From: Armigeres subalbatus
Taxonomy: Eukaryota; Arthropoda; Insecta; Diptera; Culicidae
Direction: 5' to 3'
DNA: 64,000 nucleotides
Assembly (NCBI RefSeq): GCF_024139115.2
Contig: NC_085141.1
Location: forward strand, 429,306,338 to 429,370,337
Part shown: piece after piece, positions 33,166 through 44,999 of the stretch
Position numbering within the stretch: the first letter of the stretch is position 1
Layout: every line of letters begins with the position of its first letter
Translations under genes and position numbers: made by a program
Notes under the pieces: model-generated
The model's input: only the letters and a program-made list of their open reading frames with translations
Told to the model about the DNA's origin: nothing
The model's database searches: none

Positions 33166-34267
33166 GCCGTGGCCCCGGGCCCCCACAAATCTTATGTACC
33201 AAAACCAACCTTTTTTGTACATTTTGGGGCCCCCAAATACCGTCGGCCCCGGGGCCCCCTTCCGGCTAAATCCGGCTCTGCCTTCAACCGACCCAAGCCG
33301 GTACCTCTACCGCTTGAAGCAATCTGACTTCCCGTTACCTTCTCTTCTCGTTTCAACTGGACACGTCCAGTGCGACTCGGTGATTCTCCTCAGGGTTTCA
33401 CTGATTCCGTCGGGATGTTCTGGCCCGTAATAATCGTTAATCTCGAACCACTGCTGCGTTTCCCGGAATGAACCAAATTGCTTCGCAGGTTATAAAAATC
33501 GGTGATAATAGCACACGAGGTATTTATTGTTTGCACTACTGTTACGTTTCTTTTTATGCCAAATAAAAGCTTCGTGAGCGATGCAAAGCCAGCTAGTCAA
33601 ATCCGCAACGAAATTCACTGCTTCCCAGTTGGTCGGTAGTTCGTTCTATGCGCCGTCGGAACCGTGATGTCGATTTTCCGACTCTGTCACCGCAGATGGT
33701 ATCGAACTGTATCGAATTCCTTAGCTCCTAATACACCGCAATTCCGATCTACTCGCTGGGCGTCTTAGCATCAAATTACACCTTTTATATGAAGTTTTTC
33801 AAATTTTCCAACACTTTTCTCGCTCGTCGCCACTTTAAAATCTTTTAGAACAAACCGAGACTGTGATAAGTTAAGAAGACTGATCAGATTTAGATTTACG
33901 ACTTTCTGGTTCAGAGTATCTGTAGTAACTAACTTTTTATTCAACTTTCTCGTTACAGGTAAATGAACATATCACGACATCGCACGACAAACGTACGAAG
34001 TTTGACAGCGATAGAAGATCGCTGATTTTCGAATGCGCAGGGTGCGCTACGTATACAACAGTTTTATTATTGCAGAATTGAATAAGGTCATTAAATTGAT
34101 TATTGCTCATTTCATATAGAATGGAGAAATAAGAAAGATAAATACTCAACATGTACACACTTGATTCCCTACAGTTTACTTGCCTTACTTAATACCAACA
34201 ATATTGAATTTTTGCAATATTGTTTTTAAGTTAGACTATGAAGAATTGTTAGGATTTCAAAAAAAAC
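33166..34267. other. Unclassified repeat-like sequence
   Basis: 33166-33290 is GC-rich with GGGGCCCCC and CCCCGGGCCCCC words and looks like a transposon fragment. 33300-33760 may be further Gypsy 5' sequence, since it follows the RT in the right direction, but no gag motif was recognised. The rest is AT-rich spacer. Confidence 0.35.
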
Positions 34268-34280
34268 AATTAAGCCTCTT
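34268..34280. repeat. LINE target-site duplication, copy 1
   Basis: AATTAAGCCTCTT, identical to 40029-40041. It directly adjoins the element's oligo(A) end (T run on + strand). Confidence 0.9.
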
Positions 34281-34654
34281 TTTTTTCAATTTCGTTTATT
34301 TGGTAGGCTCAGGCGTGTATAACACTTTACGGAGCCATTGTTCTTTGTGATATATACAATCAATATCATTTTATTATACGGTTAGTAAGAGGGGGGTAGA
34401 AGCCAGCGTACTCGTGGTGACTCGAGGTTAGTTAACAATGTTTAAGGATGGACGGGGCTTAGGATTTGGGATCAGGAAATTTCAGTTTCTCATCCGGGCA
34501 TTTGGCGTCAGTGACGATGTGGCATATCGTCGTACTCGAGGAATGGTTCGACTGGGAGCATCTTCCGGATGGCAAGAGCTATGGGGCTCTACGGAACAAA
34601 AAGGCAGAGACAGAACAAAAAAAAACTTTAAAGAAAGAAAAAAAAAACAAAATG

Positions 34655-35440
34655 TTAGATTTTGATGTCAGAAGCACAAAGAAAACTATAAATGGCCTGC
34701 ATATAGACAACATCACGATCTCCCAAAACACCGCGAACTTCCCTGAAGGGTTGTTTACCTCGGGCCACAAGGGTATCCAATAATTGCTCTCTGGAGGCGT
34801 CATTTTCCGAGCAGGACCAAACTACGTGATCGATGTCATCATAACCGGCTCCGCACCTACATAAGTTGCTATCGACAAAGTTTATTCTGTACAGATGTGC
34901 GTTTAGTGAATAGTGATTAGACATAAGTCTCGACATCACGCGAATGAAGCCTCGACTTAAGTCCTCACCTCTGAACCACGCTCGCCCAGAAACTTTTGGA
35001 ACTATGGAAAATAGCCACCGTCCAAGTTCGTTGTGTGTCCAATTTCTTTGCCAACTTTGAAGAGTACTCTGACGGACTAATGGGAAAACCTCGTTGCTCG
35101 AGTATTGTCTATCATAAACTTCACCTTCCTGTGCGCCCACCTTTGCCAGCGAGTCTGCCTTCTCATTGCCGTAGATTGAGCAGTGAGATGGGACCCAAAC
35201 AAAGGTAATCTTGAATGATCTTTCGACCAAAACACGCATCTGCTCTCTTATGTTTGTAAGAAAGTAAGATGCGTGCTTAACAGGTTTCATCGACCGGAGT
35301 GCCTCGATAGAACTAAGACTATCCGAGAAGATGAAATAATGGTCTACAGGCTGATTGGAAATTATCCCCAAAGCGAAGTTAATTGCTGCCAGCTCAGCAA
35401 CATAAACCGAACACGGTTCCTGAAGTTTTCGGAAGGTGGT
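34655..35440 (-). pseudogene. LINE ORF2: RNase H and C-terminal zinc motif
   Basis: FIFSDSLSSIEALRS and FVWVPSHCSIYGNEKADSLA hold the RNase H Asp and the His/Asp of the last motif. NLCRCGAGYDDIDHVVWSCS is the CCHC motif closing ORF2 in this group. The first RNase H strand lies in the upstream frame (near 35380-35440). This LINE-encoded RNase H is why I place the element in the I superfamily. Confidence 0.87.
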
Positions 35441-35753
35441 TGAAGTTACATTGAAAACACCGAAGCCAGTGGATCTGTTGATGCGAGAACCATCAGTGAA
35501 ATATCTGTTGTTGCAATTGACATGTTCATATTTTTCAGAAAAAGTGAGGGAATAGATATTTGTCGAAGATGATCTGGTATTCCTTGAATAGCATGTTTCA
35601 TGGACAGATCGTATACAATTGAGGAACTGTCGTTGGTGAAGTGAACTCGAGGTGGATTATAACACGGAAGACAAAGATCTGAAGAAATGTAGTTGAGATA
35701 GACTCTAAGGAATCTTGAACGACAAGTTAGTTCAAGCATATTATCGAAGTTAT

Positions 35754-37235
35754 CTAGAACAAGTGTGTTACTTGTTCCACATTTGATAGTATTCTAAGTG
35801 AGAGCTCCCAGTAACGGTGCTTTAAAGGAGTGACTCCAGCAAGCACCTCCAGGCTCATGTTATGCGTTGAATGCATGCAGCCAAGGGCAATACGCAAACA
35901 ACGATACTGAATTCGTTCCAATTTGATCAGGTGGCAATCAGCTGCTGAGAGGAAGCAGAAGGAGCCATACTCTAAAACAGAGAGAATAGTCGTTCTATAG
36001 AGTTTGATGAGGTCTTCCGGGTGAGCACCCACCATGTTCCGGAGATAGAACGTAGAAAATTGATCCTTTTCCGACATTTTTGTATCAAATACTCAATGTG
36101 GAGTTTCCAGGTACATTTGGAATCAAACACCACCCCCAGGTATTTTGGAGATAAAGATTGGTTGATGTCATCATTCAACAGCTTGAGTTTGAGCAGGATA
36201 CCGCTTCTTAGTAAACACAACCAACTGAGGTTTTTGCGGTGAAAACTCGATCCCTAAATGTCTGGCCCAAACAGTCAGATTATCCAGGGTACTTTGCAAT
36301 GGTCCTTGCAAGACAGCTGCACATGGACCTCTTAGAGAGACCACGGCATCATCTGCAAGTTGTCTGAGCGTGCATTGTCCTTCCAAACAATTGTCAATAT
36401 CTTTAACATAGAAATTATAAAGCAAGGGACTTAAACATGATCCTTGGGGAAGGCCCATGTAGCTATTTCTGGAAGTTGTCAGAGTGCCGAGTGTGAAGTT
36501 CATTTGTTTTTCTGACAACAAATTATACAAGAAATTGTTCAAAATAACGGGTAATCCAGTACTGTGCAGATTGTCTGACAGTACTTCTATGGAAACTGAA
36601 TCAAAAGCGCCCTTAATATCCAAGAATACTGAAGCCAATTGCTCCTTGTGCGCAAAGGCCAGTTGTATATCTGAAGAAAGCAACGCTAGACAATCGTTAG
36701 TTCCTTTCCTTTTCGAAATCCAACCTGAGTATTTGAAAGCAATGCATTTTCTTCGACCCAATGGTCGACTCTTGAAAGGATCATTTTCTCCAATAATTTT
36801 CTCATGCATGATAGCATGGCAATCGGTCGGTATGAATTGTGATTAGACGCTGGTTTCCCAGGCTTTTGAATAGCTATTACTTTGACCTGTCGCCATTCAG
36901 GTGGCACAATGTTGTACTCCATGAAACAGTTGTACAGGTCAAGTAATCGTCTTTTGCGATATCTGGGAGGTTTTAAGCAGATTGAATTTGATGTTATCGC
37001 ATCCCGGAGCAGAGTTATTCGATGAAAGAAGAGACATTGAAAGTTCCAGCATTGAGAATGGTCCACCCAAAGAACCGGGATCAGTGACTGATTCTCGAAA
37101 TAGCGGTTCTGCTGGTACGGAATCTGGACAGACCTTTTTTGCGAAGTTGAATATCCATCGATTGGAGTATTCTTCACTCTCATTGGTGGAAACGCGGTTC
37201 CGCATGTTGCGGGCCGTTTTCCAAAGTGTTGTCAT
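35754..37235 (-). pseudogene. LINE ORF2: reverse transcriptase, frameshifted
   Basis: RT blocks in order on the minus strand: SAPGCDNIKFNLLK, NSYRPIAMLSCMRKLLEKMI, NTQVGFRKGK, VFLDIKGAFDSV, GLPQGSCLSPLLYNFYV and RQLADDAVVSL (the catalytic Asp pair), followed by thumb-region SPKYLGVVFDSKCTWKLHI and LYRTTILSVLEYGSFCF. Frame changes occur near 36700-37000 and 35970-36220. Confidence 0.88.
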
Positions 37236-37557
37236 TGAGGTTTCTCGTGATAGTCCCTCGACAAAACGTCGCCAGTAGCTACGTTTTTTGCCTTGAGAAG
37301 ATTTTTGAGTTTCTTTCGAGCCTCAAATACTCTTCAAAGCTCGGACCTTCCGTGTTTACGGAAGGCCTTGAAACATCAGATTTCTCAGAATACAACTTAG
37401 TACATTCATCATCCCATCCAGGAGTGGCTGGTCTTCTGATGACAGATGTACTTGGAACGCGTCGTTTCTGAGCTTCTAGTGCGCTTTTTGAATCAACTCA
37501 GTAAGGAATCGATATTCATCCAAAGGTGGAAGAGTATCAGTTGATTCAATACCAATT

Positions 37558-38331
37558 TTACCGCCGATGCAAATTTTGCCAGTCAATGTTCTTCGTGAGA
37601 TCGAAAGGAACATTAACTGGCTCAGATTGATGATAGCCACTCTTAATTGTGGTGACTATCGGCATATGGTCACTACCCTGGGGATCTTGAATTACCTTCC
37701 ACGTGCAATCTAATGATAGTGAATTTGAACATAAAGACAGATCAATACGGCTTTGTTGACCATTTGGTCCTATTCGAGTTACTTCACCAGTGTTCAAAAT
37801 ATTCAAATTGAAATCGTCACACAAATCATAGAAAATAGGCGCTCTATAATCGTCATACGTTTCGCCCCAACCAATACCATGTGCGTTCATATCACCCAAT
37901 ATCAATACTGGAGATGATAGGAGGAGACTGCGCTCCAAAATGTCGACGATTAATAGAGGCATTTGGAGGAATGTACACTGAAGCTATGCAAAGATCTTTA
38001 TTCTTTACATTTATTTGGCAAGCGACGATCTCTAGGCCATTAACAGTCGGAATGGGAATTTTGTAGAAGGAGTAGCATTTTTGATCCCCAAAAGAACGCC
38101 ACCATAATGATCATCCCGATCTTGGCGAATAATATTAAAATCGTGGAAGTTGATTTCATCTTCAGAAGAAAGCCATGTTTCACAGAGTGCAAATATATCG
38201 CAATCGGAATTGCGAATCAAAAACTTGAACACGTCTAATTTATTTTTCAGACTATGACAGTTCCACTGCAGCACAGCGATTGTATCTTGGGTATAGGCCG
38301 TATTATCCATCGAAAGATACAATTCCTGCAA
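37558..38331 (-). pseudogene. LINE ORF2: AP endonuclease, frameshifted
   Basis: VLQWNCHSLKNKLD and FALCETWLSS (the catalytic Glu) lie in 38032-38331. After a frameshifted stretch the domain resumes at 37962 with LILGDMNAHGIGWG and SRIDLSLCSN, and ends at GSDHMPIV, the catalytic SDH block. The domain nicks the target for target-primed reverse transcription. Confidence 0.87.
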
Positions 38332-38529
38332 GAAGGGGCCATGAAACAGTCAATTGCTTCAGATAACTTTCCACTGTTGGTATGAAAAGGTCAATGATAG
38401 GCCTCAATGAATTCGGAATATTGAATAAATTCAAAAACGGTCCACAAGGTCCTTAAAGGAGATCAATCCTCGCTTGGACGGAATACTTTTACTAGAAGTG
38501 CGAATTACTTTTTTCTTTCGTTGATTCTT

Positions 38530-39674
38530 CTAGCCGGATGTTTCTTCGAAACATCGGATTTTAACAATGGCAGGGAATGCCTTACTGCAACTAGGATAAA
38601 AAGAAGGAGTAGGGACAGGTTGCTTCGGGATTTTAAATAAACCCCCATTACCTTCAGAGTTTGCCAAGTTTTTATGTATGATTTTTGTTCTCTTGCGGCG
38701 CGATCCCGGGGAAGACGGTTGCTTCCTCTTTTCGGGCACGTGTACCTCCGCAGGATCATCCATATCGGCAGCGTCAGAGTCCAATTCATCAATGGATATG
38801 GAATCATAATAATCACTTACAAGAACGGTGGCTGAAATAGCAGTCGATGCAGTGGCTGTGGCGGATGTGTCTTGCGACTTAACCATTTCCGCATACGACT
38901 GCTTGGAGCGCTGTACCAACGAGCGCTTCACTTTTTGGGTGCGCTTTTGTACACCGGGCATTCCTGCAAACCATGGGGAGGATTCAAACCACAATAAGCA
39001 CATTTTGTTGCCTGTTGCTGGCAGGACTCCTCCCTATGCCTTTCAGAACATTTGCCACAACGTGGTTTGTTGTCACAAAACTCGGCAGTGTGACCAAGTT
39101 GTTTGCAATTGGTACAATTAAATACCCTTGGCACAAAAAGACGCACCGGAAATAGCATGTTTTCAATATCAACATATTTTGGGAGCATCGAACCGGCGAA
39201 CGTCACCCGAAGCGAACCTGACTTGGAATATACCTTCTTTCCATCTACCGTGCCTGCTGAATGCAATTCCTTGCAGTCCAGAATATCCACGGTAGACTCC
39301 ATTGCATTCTTTAGGCGGCCTTTTCCCGCAAGTACATCCTTGCAAGTCAGGCTCGCTGCGTTGATCACACCTTCAATTTCGACCTCTCGCGAGGGGACAT
39401 AAACCATATATTCAACATTGTACGCCCTGTCGCCAGCAATTTCATTCGCCACCTGGTATGTAGGTGCGGTGATGCGTAGTTTGTTCCTGTTGATCTGGCT
39501 AAAATCAAGCTTCGGAAAACGACGCGTCAAATCTCGTTTAATGCCGAGAAAATCCAGGCTTTTTACTTTCTGCCGAAAGTAAACAACCCAAGGCCCAGGC
39601 GAAGCCGCATGGTACAATCGAGTGCGCCCTCCATCTTTAGCAGGCACATTGCCTTCTCCAGTCTCCTCCTCCAT
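38530..39674 (-). pseudogene. LINE ORF1 (gag-like), one frameshift
   Basis: The first ATG is at 39674. An RNA-binding region precedes FNCTNCKQLGHTAEFC, PRCGKCSERHREESC and CAYCGLNPPHGLQECP, three CCHC-type zinc knuckles. The frame shifts near 38930-39000. The tail continues in another frame (SLVQRSKQSYAEMVK) through an acidic stretch and a basic KRKQPSSPGSRRKRTK, possibly nuclear-targeting, to the stop at 38530. The protein would coat element RNA. Confidence 0.85.
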
Positions 39675-40028
39675 TCTCACCCCGCAAGGTGGAAGGATAA
39701 TTTTGCTTATACTAACTTAGAACTAATAGCAAATTAGAAAAAAAACTTAAAAAAACTAATTCGATTAATTCTAAGCAGTCCCACTCTGTATCAAACAGAA
39801 GAACAATAAAAAGTTTTGCCACTTATCTGCCCCTGCTGCTGTAGGTAGCAGCAGTAACAATAGCCTGCTTCACTGGCGTCGCCAGAAGCAGCTACTTCAC
39901 TCGCCGACAGCGATCGCCTTGGATCCGTAGGTAGGAGCACCACACAATAGCCTTTTCACTACCGAACACAATCCGCGATGAGACACAGCACACACGTCTG
40001 GCTCGTTCGAACTATCGGCACGGAATGG

Positions 40029-40041
40029 AATTAAGCCTCTT
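40029..40041. repeat. LINE target-site duplication, copy 2
   Basis: AATTAAGCCTCTT, matching 34268-34280. It sits at the 5' end of the element and fixes that end as full length. Confidence 0.9.
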
Positions 40042-40646
40042 GTTAGACTTCAAAGAACTATAATATGTTCAGCTAAAATGGGGGCGATTCCCCCCGATAT
40101 GGGGATCAAGCCTCCCGCAAGCTTTGAAAATACTAAATTTTCTATCTCTCTTCTATCTCTCTATCTTTTTTGATAACTTTTATGAAAAAATAATTCCTTC
40201 CAATGATTCTTTTGAATAATTATTTTTTTGTTTTTCGAGTCGATCTCAAATCGTATAAATTTAACCATTTTACATCGAGAAACATCCGAAACAAAAAGTG
40301 GGGATCATGTGTGTCCTGTTTCCCCTAAATTTGTAAGATGATCAATATAATTTGCACAAAAATGCTTTAAAATGCATGTCACCTACAATCTGTTCAAAGT
40401 CCTAAAAACACAGGACCACAGGATCAACATCTAGTAAAATTAGAAACACTATCTCACAGAACTGTTAAGATTTTTTTTATTCATAGCTTTTTAATTTTTT
40501 TTACTCAAAAACAGAATTTAAAATGGTAAGAATTTTATAACAGTATGGTATTCGAATAGATAGACGGGACGATTCTGCCGAGGAACACAATATGTATTCG
40601 TTATTTTCTACTCTTTGTTATAGAGGTTTTCAGTCCTTGACTGGTT
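40042..40646. other. Spacer, no gene
   Basis: AT-rich. GGGGCGATTCCCCCCGATATGGGGATCAAGCCTCCC (about 40081-40115) is a short GC-rich inverted-repeat scrap similar to one near 27345. No coding. Confidence 0.4.
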
Positions 40647-40868
40647 TAGGGTAAACTGGGGTAAAACGCACCCCCGGGGCAAAACGACCTTTTGGCATTT
40701 TTGGCGGTGTTTCAGGCATATTTTCAGGAATGTTTACTGCTGGACTGGTAGTTCGAGATCCGAACTACATGCGCTGTAGCAAATATGCTCGAAAAATTCC
40801 TGAAAATGTCCTCAAAAACGTCAAAAGGTCGTTTTGCCCCGGGGGTGCATATTACCCCAGTTTCCCTA
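40647..40868. mobile_element. MITE with ~45-bp inverted ends
   Basis: Left TAGGGTAAACTGGGGTAAAAC then GGGGCAAAACGACCTTTTG. Right CAAAAGGTCGTTTTGCCCC then CCCCAGTTTCCCTA. 222 bp, non-coding. A possible TA target duplication forms part of the end. Confidence 0.8.
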
Positions 40869-41639
40869 TCTCTTTTTACCATTATTAAATGGAACCGTTA
40901 ACTGATGTTCTATAAAATAGCATAACCTGCACAAATGGTAAATATTCATCGTGAGACAAAAATACGCAGGAATGTTTGCCAATTGCTGTTTGATGTTCCC
41001 GACCAGTAGATAGTAACAGATTTGTATCAGAGCTTGTTGTTCTGTTACAGCAGTTTGTTTTATAAAAGGGGTTGTTATAAAACATAACATAACATAAAAT
41101 GTTACAAACATAAAATGTTACAATATCTCTTCTAGTTTTAACAAATATGTTATTAATTGAACAAAAATAAAACTCGATGTGTTACATAAAAAGTGGTGAA
41201 AATAGCATATTATGGTATTGAAAATATTATGATTATCCATTATATAGGCAATTAACTTTGTCCAGCTGGTTCAATTTTATGTTCAAGTTATCCCTTATGC
41301 GGCCGACGGGGTACCCGTGTTCCTTTTTCAAATTCAAGTGGTGATATTTCAATGAATTTTTATAGCTGAAAGCTGAAACTCGGTGACATCTAAGAACTCC
41401 ATAAAATGTAGCATCTGTGATCACGTTGATACAGTGAGGGGGGACGTGGGAAGGGCATCTGATTTTTTTTACCACGTGGATGGCCGACAGGGTACCCGTG
41501 TTCCACTAAATTGATATTTTCATGACTTTAACAATTTTCGACCGATTTTGATAATTTTAACAGTTTTAGAAACAGAAACTCATATACTTTTTGCCCATAG
41601 TCAAGGTTTACAGCTTTTGTCCTTGGTTATACAAGAAAT

Positions 41640-42070
41640 CTTTGAAGTAAGACTTAAGAGTCTACACACGTAACCGAAGGACTATCAACCAGTTTCGAAT
41701 ATATTACATGCTCATTGCGCTTTTTAGAATAGTCGGTGTTCACAGTATATATTCTGGGTCTCCAAAAACCCCTGGAGTAAGGCCTAAGTCACCCAAAAAA
41801 TCCCTGGAATAAGATCTTATGGTCTGCTAACGTTACCAGAGGTCTATCAACCAGTTTCAAATATATTACATGCTCATTGCGCTTCTTAGAATAGTCGGTG
41901 TTCACAGTATATATTCTGGTTCTCCAAAAACCCCTGGAGTAAGGCCTCAGCCATCCAAAAAATCCCTGGAATAAGATCTTATGGTCTGCTAACGTTACCA
42001 GAGGTCTATCGTGCAAATTCAAAAACGGTACATGCTCTTTATGGTGCTTAGCATATAATGCTTTCACAGT
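41640..42070. repeat. Left-arm tandem units of element B
   Basis: About three units carrying GAATAGTCGGTGTTCACAGTAT, CCCCTGGAGTAAGGCC, AATCCCTGGAATAAGATC and GTTACCAGAGGTCTATC. They are reverse-complementary to units at 45000-46200. Confidence 0.75.
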
Positions 42071-42104
42071 ATATGTTCCGAGTCATCCAATGACCTTTTC
42101 TTAA

Positions 42105-43945
42105 AACATGTTTGCATTCCAAGTAGTTCTTGTTGCTGTCATTGATTCCAGGTAGTCTACGAGCTCCATACAGTCAAGGTCTTCGCATCAATCTCCGTAA
42201 TAGAGGCAGTTAACGAAGAATAAAAAAAATGCGTGACTTCTTCTTGGTATATGTTTGTATTCTAAGTAGTTCTTGTTGTTGACGTGGGCTCCAGGTAGTC
42301 TACGAACTCCATAGAGTCAAGATCTGTGGATCAACCTCAGTAACGGAGGCAGTTATTGAAGAATAAACAAGTTGTGTGACCCCTTCTTGGTATCTGTTTG
42401 TATTCCAGGTAATTCTTGTTGTTGTCATTGGTTCCATGTAGTCTACAAACTTCATAAATTCAAGGTCTGTGGATCAACCTCCGTAATGGAGGCAGTTAAT
42501 GAAGAATAAACAAGTTGTGTAACCCCTTCTTGATATATATATATATCTGTTTTTCTTGTAGTTCCTATTGTTGTCGTGAGTTCCAGGTAGTCTACGAACT
42601 CCACACAGTCAAGGTCTTCGAATCAATCTCCGTAATGGAGGCAGTTATCGAAGAATAAACAAGTTGTGTGACCCCGTCTTGGCATATGTTTGTATTCCAA
42701 GTAGTTCTGGTTATTGTCAGGGGCTCTAGGTAGTCTACGAACTTCATAGATTCAAGGTCAGTGGGTCAACCTCCGTAATGGAGGCAGTTATTGAAGAATA
42801 AACATGTTTTGTGACTCCTTCTTGGCATATGTTTGTTTTTCATGTAGTTCTTGTTCTTTTTGTGAGTTCCAGGTAGTCTACGAACTCCATACAGTCAAGG
42901 TCTTCGGAAAAATCTCCGTAATGGAGGCGTTTATCGAAAAATAAACAAGTTGCGTTACCCCTTCTTGGTATATGTTTGTATTTCTTGTAGTTCTTGTTGT
43001 TGTCGTGAGTTCCAGGTTGTCTACAAACTCCATACAGTTAAGATCTTCGGATCAATCTCCGTAATGGATGCAGTTATCGAAGAATAAACAAGTTGCGTGA
43101 CCCCTTCTTGGTATATGTGTGTATTCCAAGTAGTTCTTGTTGTTGTCGAGGACTCCAGGTAGTCTACGAACTCCATAGAGTCAAGGCCTGGGGATCGACC
43201 TCGATAACGGAGGCAGCGTTTGAAGAATAAACAAGTTTTGAGACCCCTTCTTGATATATGTTTGTATTTCAAGTAGTTCTTGTTGTTGTCGTTGGCTCCA
43301 GGTTGTCTACGAACTCCATAGATTCAAGGTTGGTGGATCAACCTCCGTAATCGAGGCAGTTATTGAAGAATAAACAAGTTGTGTGACCCCTTCTTGGTAT
43401 ATGTTTGTATTTCATGTAGTTCTTGTTGTTTTCGTGAGTTCCAGGTAGTCTACGAACTCCATACAGCCAAGATCTTCGGATCTATCTCCGTAATGGCGGC
43501 AGTTATCGAAGAATTAACAAGTAGCGTGACCCCTTCTTGGTATATGTGTGTATTCCAAGTAGTTCTTGTTGTTGTCGAGGACTCCAAGTAGTCTACGAAC
43601 TCCATAGAGTCAAGGTATGGGGTTCTACCTTGGTAACGAAGGCAGTTATAGAAGAATAAACAAGTTGTGGACGCCTTCATGGTATTTGTTTGTATTCCAA
43701 GTAGTTCTTGTTATTATTGGTTCCATGAAGTCTACGAACTCCATAGAGTCTAGGTCTGTGGATCAATCTTCGTAATGGAGGCAGTTATCGAAGAATAAAC
43801 AAGTAGCGTTACCCTTTCTTGGTATATGTTTGTATTCCAAGTAGTTCTTGTTGATTTTGTGGGTTCCAGGAAGTCTACGAACTCCATAGGGTCAAGGTCG
43901 GTGTATCAACCTCCGTAACGGACGCAGTTATTGAAGAACAACTGG
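42105..43945. repeat. Satellite array, ~143-bp monomer, ~13 copies
   Basis: Successive GAATAAACAAG landmarks fall at about 42361, 42504, 42653, 42796, 42939, 43082, 43226, 43368, 43512, 43655 and 43793, a spacing of mostly 142-144 bp. Each monomer has CCTTCTTGGTATATGTTTGTATT, AAGTAGTTCTTGTTGTTGTC, CCAGGTAGTCTACGAACTCCATA and CTCCGTAATGGAGGCAGTTAT. Two diverged monomers follow at 44405-44600. As 143 is not a multiple of three, minus-strand frames (EFVDYLESSTTTRTTWNT...) are artefacts. Confidence 0.9.
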
Positions 43946-44697
43946 GAAGGACGGAAGGTAGCGGTTTTCCTCCAATACCTTTTCCAAACTTAATCTATCA
44001 CATGTTGTGCATATGCAAAATCGAGTTTCAGACATAGCAATTAATTTTCAATCCGGCTGGCTCAATACCCGGAACATAGGCAATTAACTTTGAATGTACT
44101 GAACTCGAAAGGCGATCCCTCTTCGCTTATGTGGTCGGGTTGGGATCTGACGACCAACTGGCACAATCTCACACAACCCTCCTTCATCGAGCGCCGTTGT
44201 TGATGTGCAGCGCAATGCAGCTGTCATTGAGTCTGACATCGGTTTGAAGTTTAGCGGTCCGATAACTGTAAAACTGTTGCAACTATCGAATTGCAGTTTA
44301 AAAGCATTGCAGTTAAATGACTTGCAGTTATCGAACATCTGCTGTAGTTTTTGTTTTTGCCATGGTACTAGGTAGTCTATGAACTCCATATAGGAATGAT
44401 CTGCAGATCAACCCACGAACGGAAGGCTATTGGTATATGTTTGCATTTCAAGTAGCTCAAGTTGTTGTCATTAGCTCTGGGCAGTTATTGAAGAATAAAC
44501 AAGATGTGAAACCTCATCTTGATATATTAGCATTCCAAGTAGTTATTGTTGTCTTGTTGTTGTTGGCTCCAGGTAGTATACAAACTTCATTCATAATACA
44601 ATAAATTGGAACGATACAACTTCACGCCGAGAACGTGAGGTTTAAAACGGGCTAATATCGCAAAGATCATGTACCATATTAAAATAAGATTAAGAAC

Positions 44698-44910
44698 ACT
44701 CCTCACGGAATCCAAGTTTCAAAGTGCTCGCGTTTTCGGGGGCACACCAATCGATACGGAGGCTGCGCACAACTGTCACTTTTGTTGATTTAGCTTTGCT
44801 GCGTCGCAGTATGCGTGGAATAATAAAAATGACAGTTGTGCGTTACTTCCGTATCGAGTGGTGTGCCCCCGAAAACGCGAGCACTTTGAAACTTGGATTC
44901 CGTAAGGAGT
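44698..44910. mobile_element. MITE with ~60-bp inverted ends
   Basis: ACTCCTCACGGAATCCAAG through GTGCTCGCGTTTTCGGGGGC on the left is repeated inverted on the right, ending at GGATTCCGTAAGGAGT. The inner GCGCACAACTGTCA/TGACAGTTGTGCG words are also paired. 213 bp. Inserted in element B. Confidence 0.82.
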
Positions 44911-44999
44911 GACTTTAAAGACCCTCTAGATATTCGTGTAAGCCTAGAAGTCTTACTCCATAAATTTCTAGGATGACCATTAGCATATGCCATGAACGC

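Larger units (their letters stand above)
34281..40028 (-). mobile_element. Full-length I/Loner-type LINE, inactivated
   Basis: A 5.75-kb non-LTR retrotransposon on the minus strand: 5' UTR (40028-39675), ORF1 with three CCHC knuckles, ORF2 with endonuclease, reverse transcriptase and RNase H, a 3' UTR (34654-34281) and a short A tail. It is bounded by a 13-bp duplication. APE endonuclease plus RNase H places it in the I superfamily (I, Loner, Outcast, LOA and relatives). Exact clade not assigned. Several frameshifts split both ORFs, so this copy is dead although end to end complete. Confidence 0.9.

Noticed and set aside
42105..43945. A repeat-protein gene on the minus strand (recurring EFVDYLESSTTTRTTWNT)
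   Set aside because: The monomer is about 143 bp, not a multiple of three, so the phrase recurs only in separate short frames. No start, splice sites or continuity.
42105..43945. CRISPR-like array
   Set aside because: The whole monomer is repeated with gradual divergence and there is no repeat-plus-unique-spacer pattern. The context is eukaryotic and no cas genes are present.
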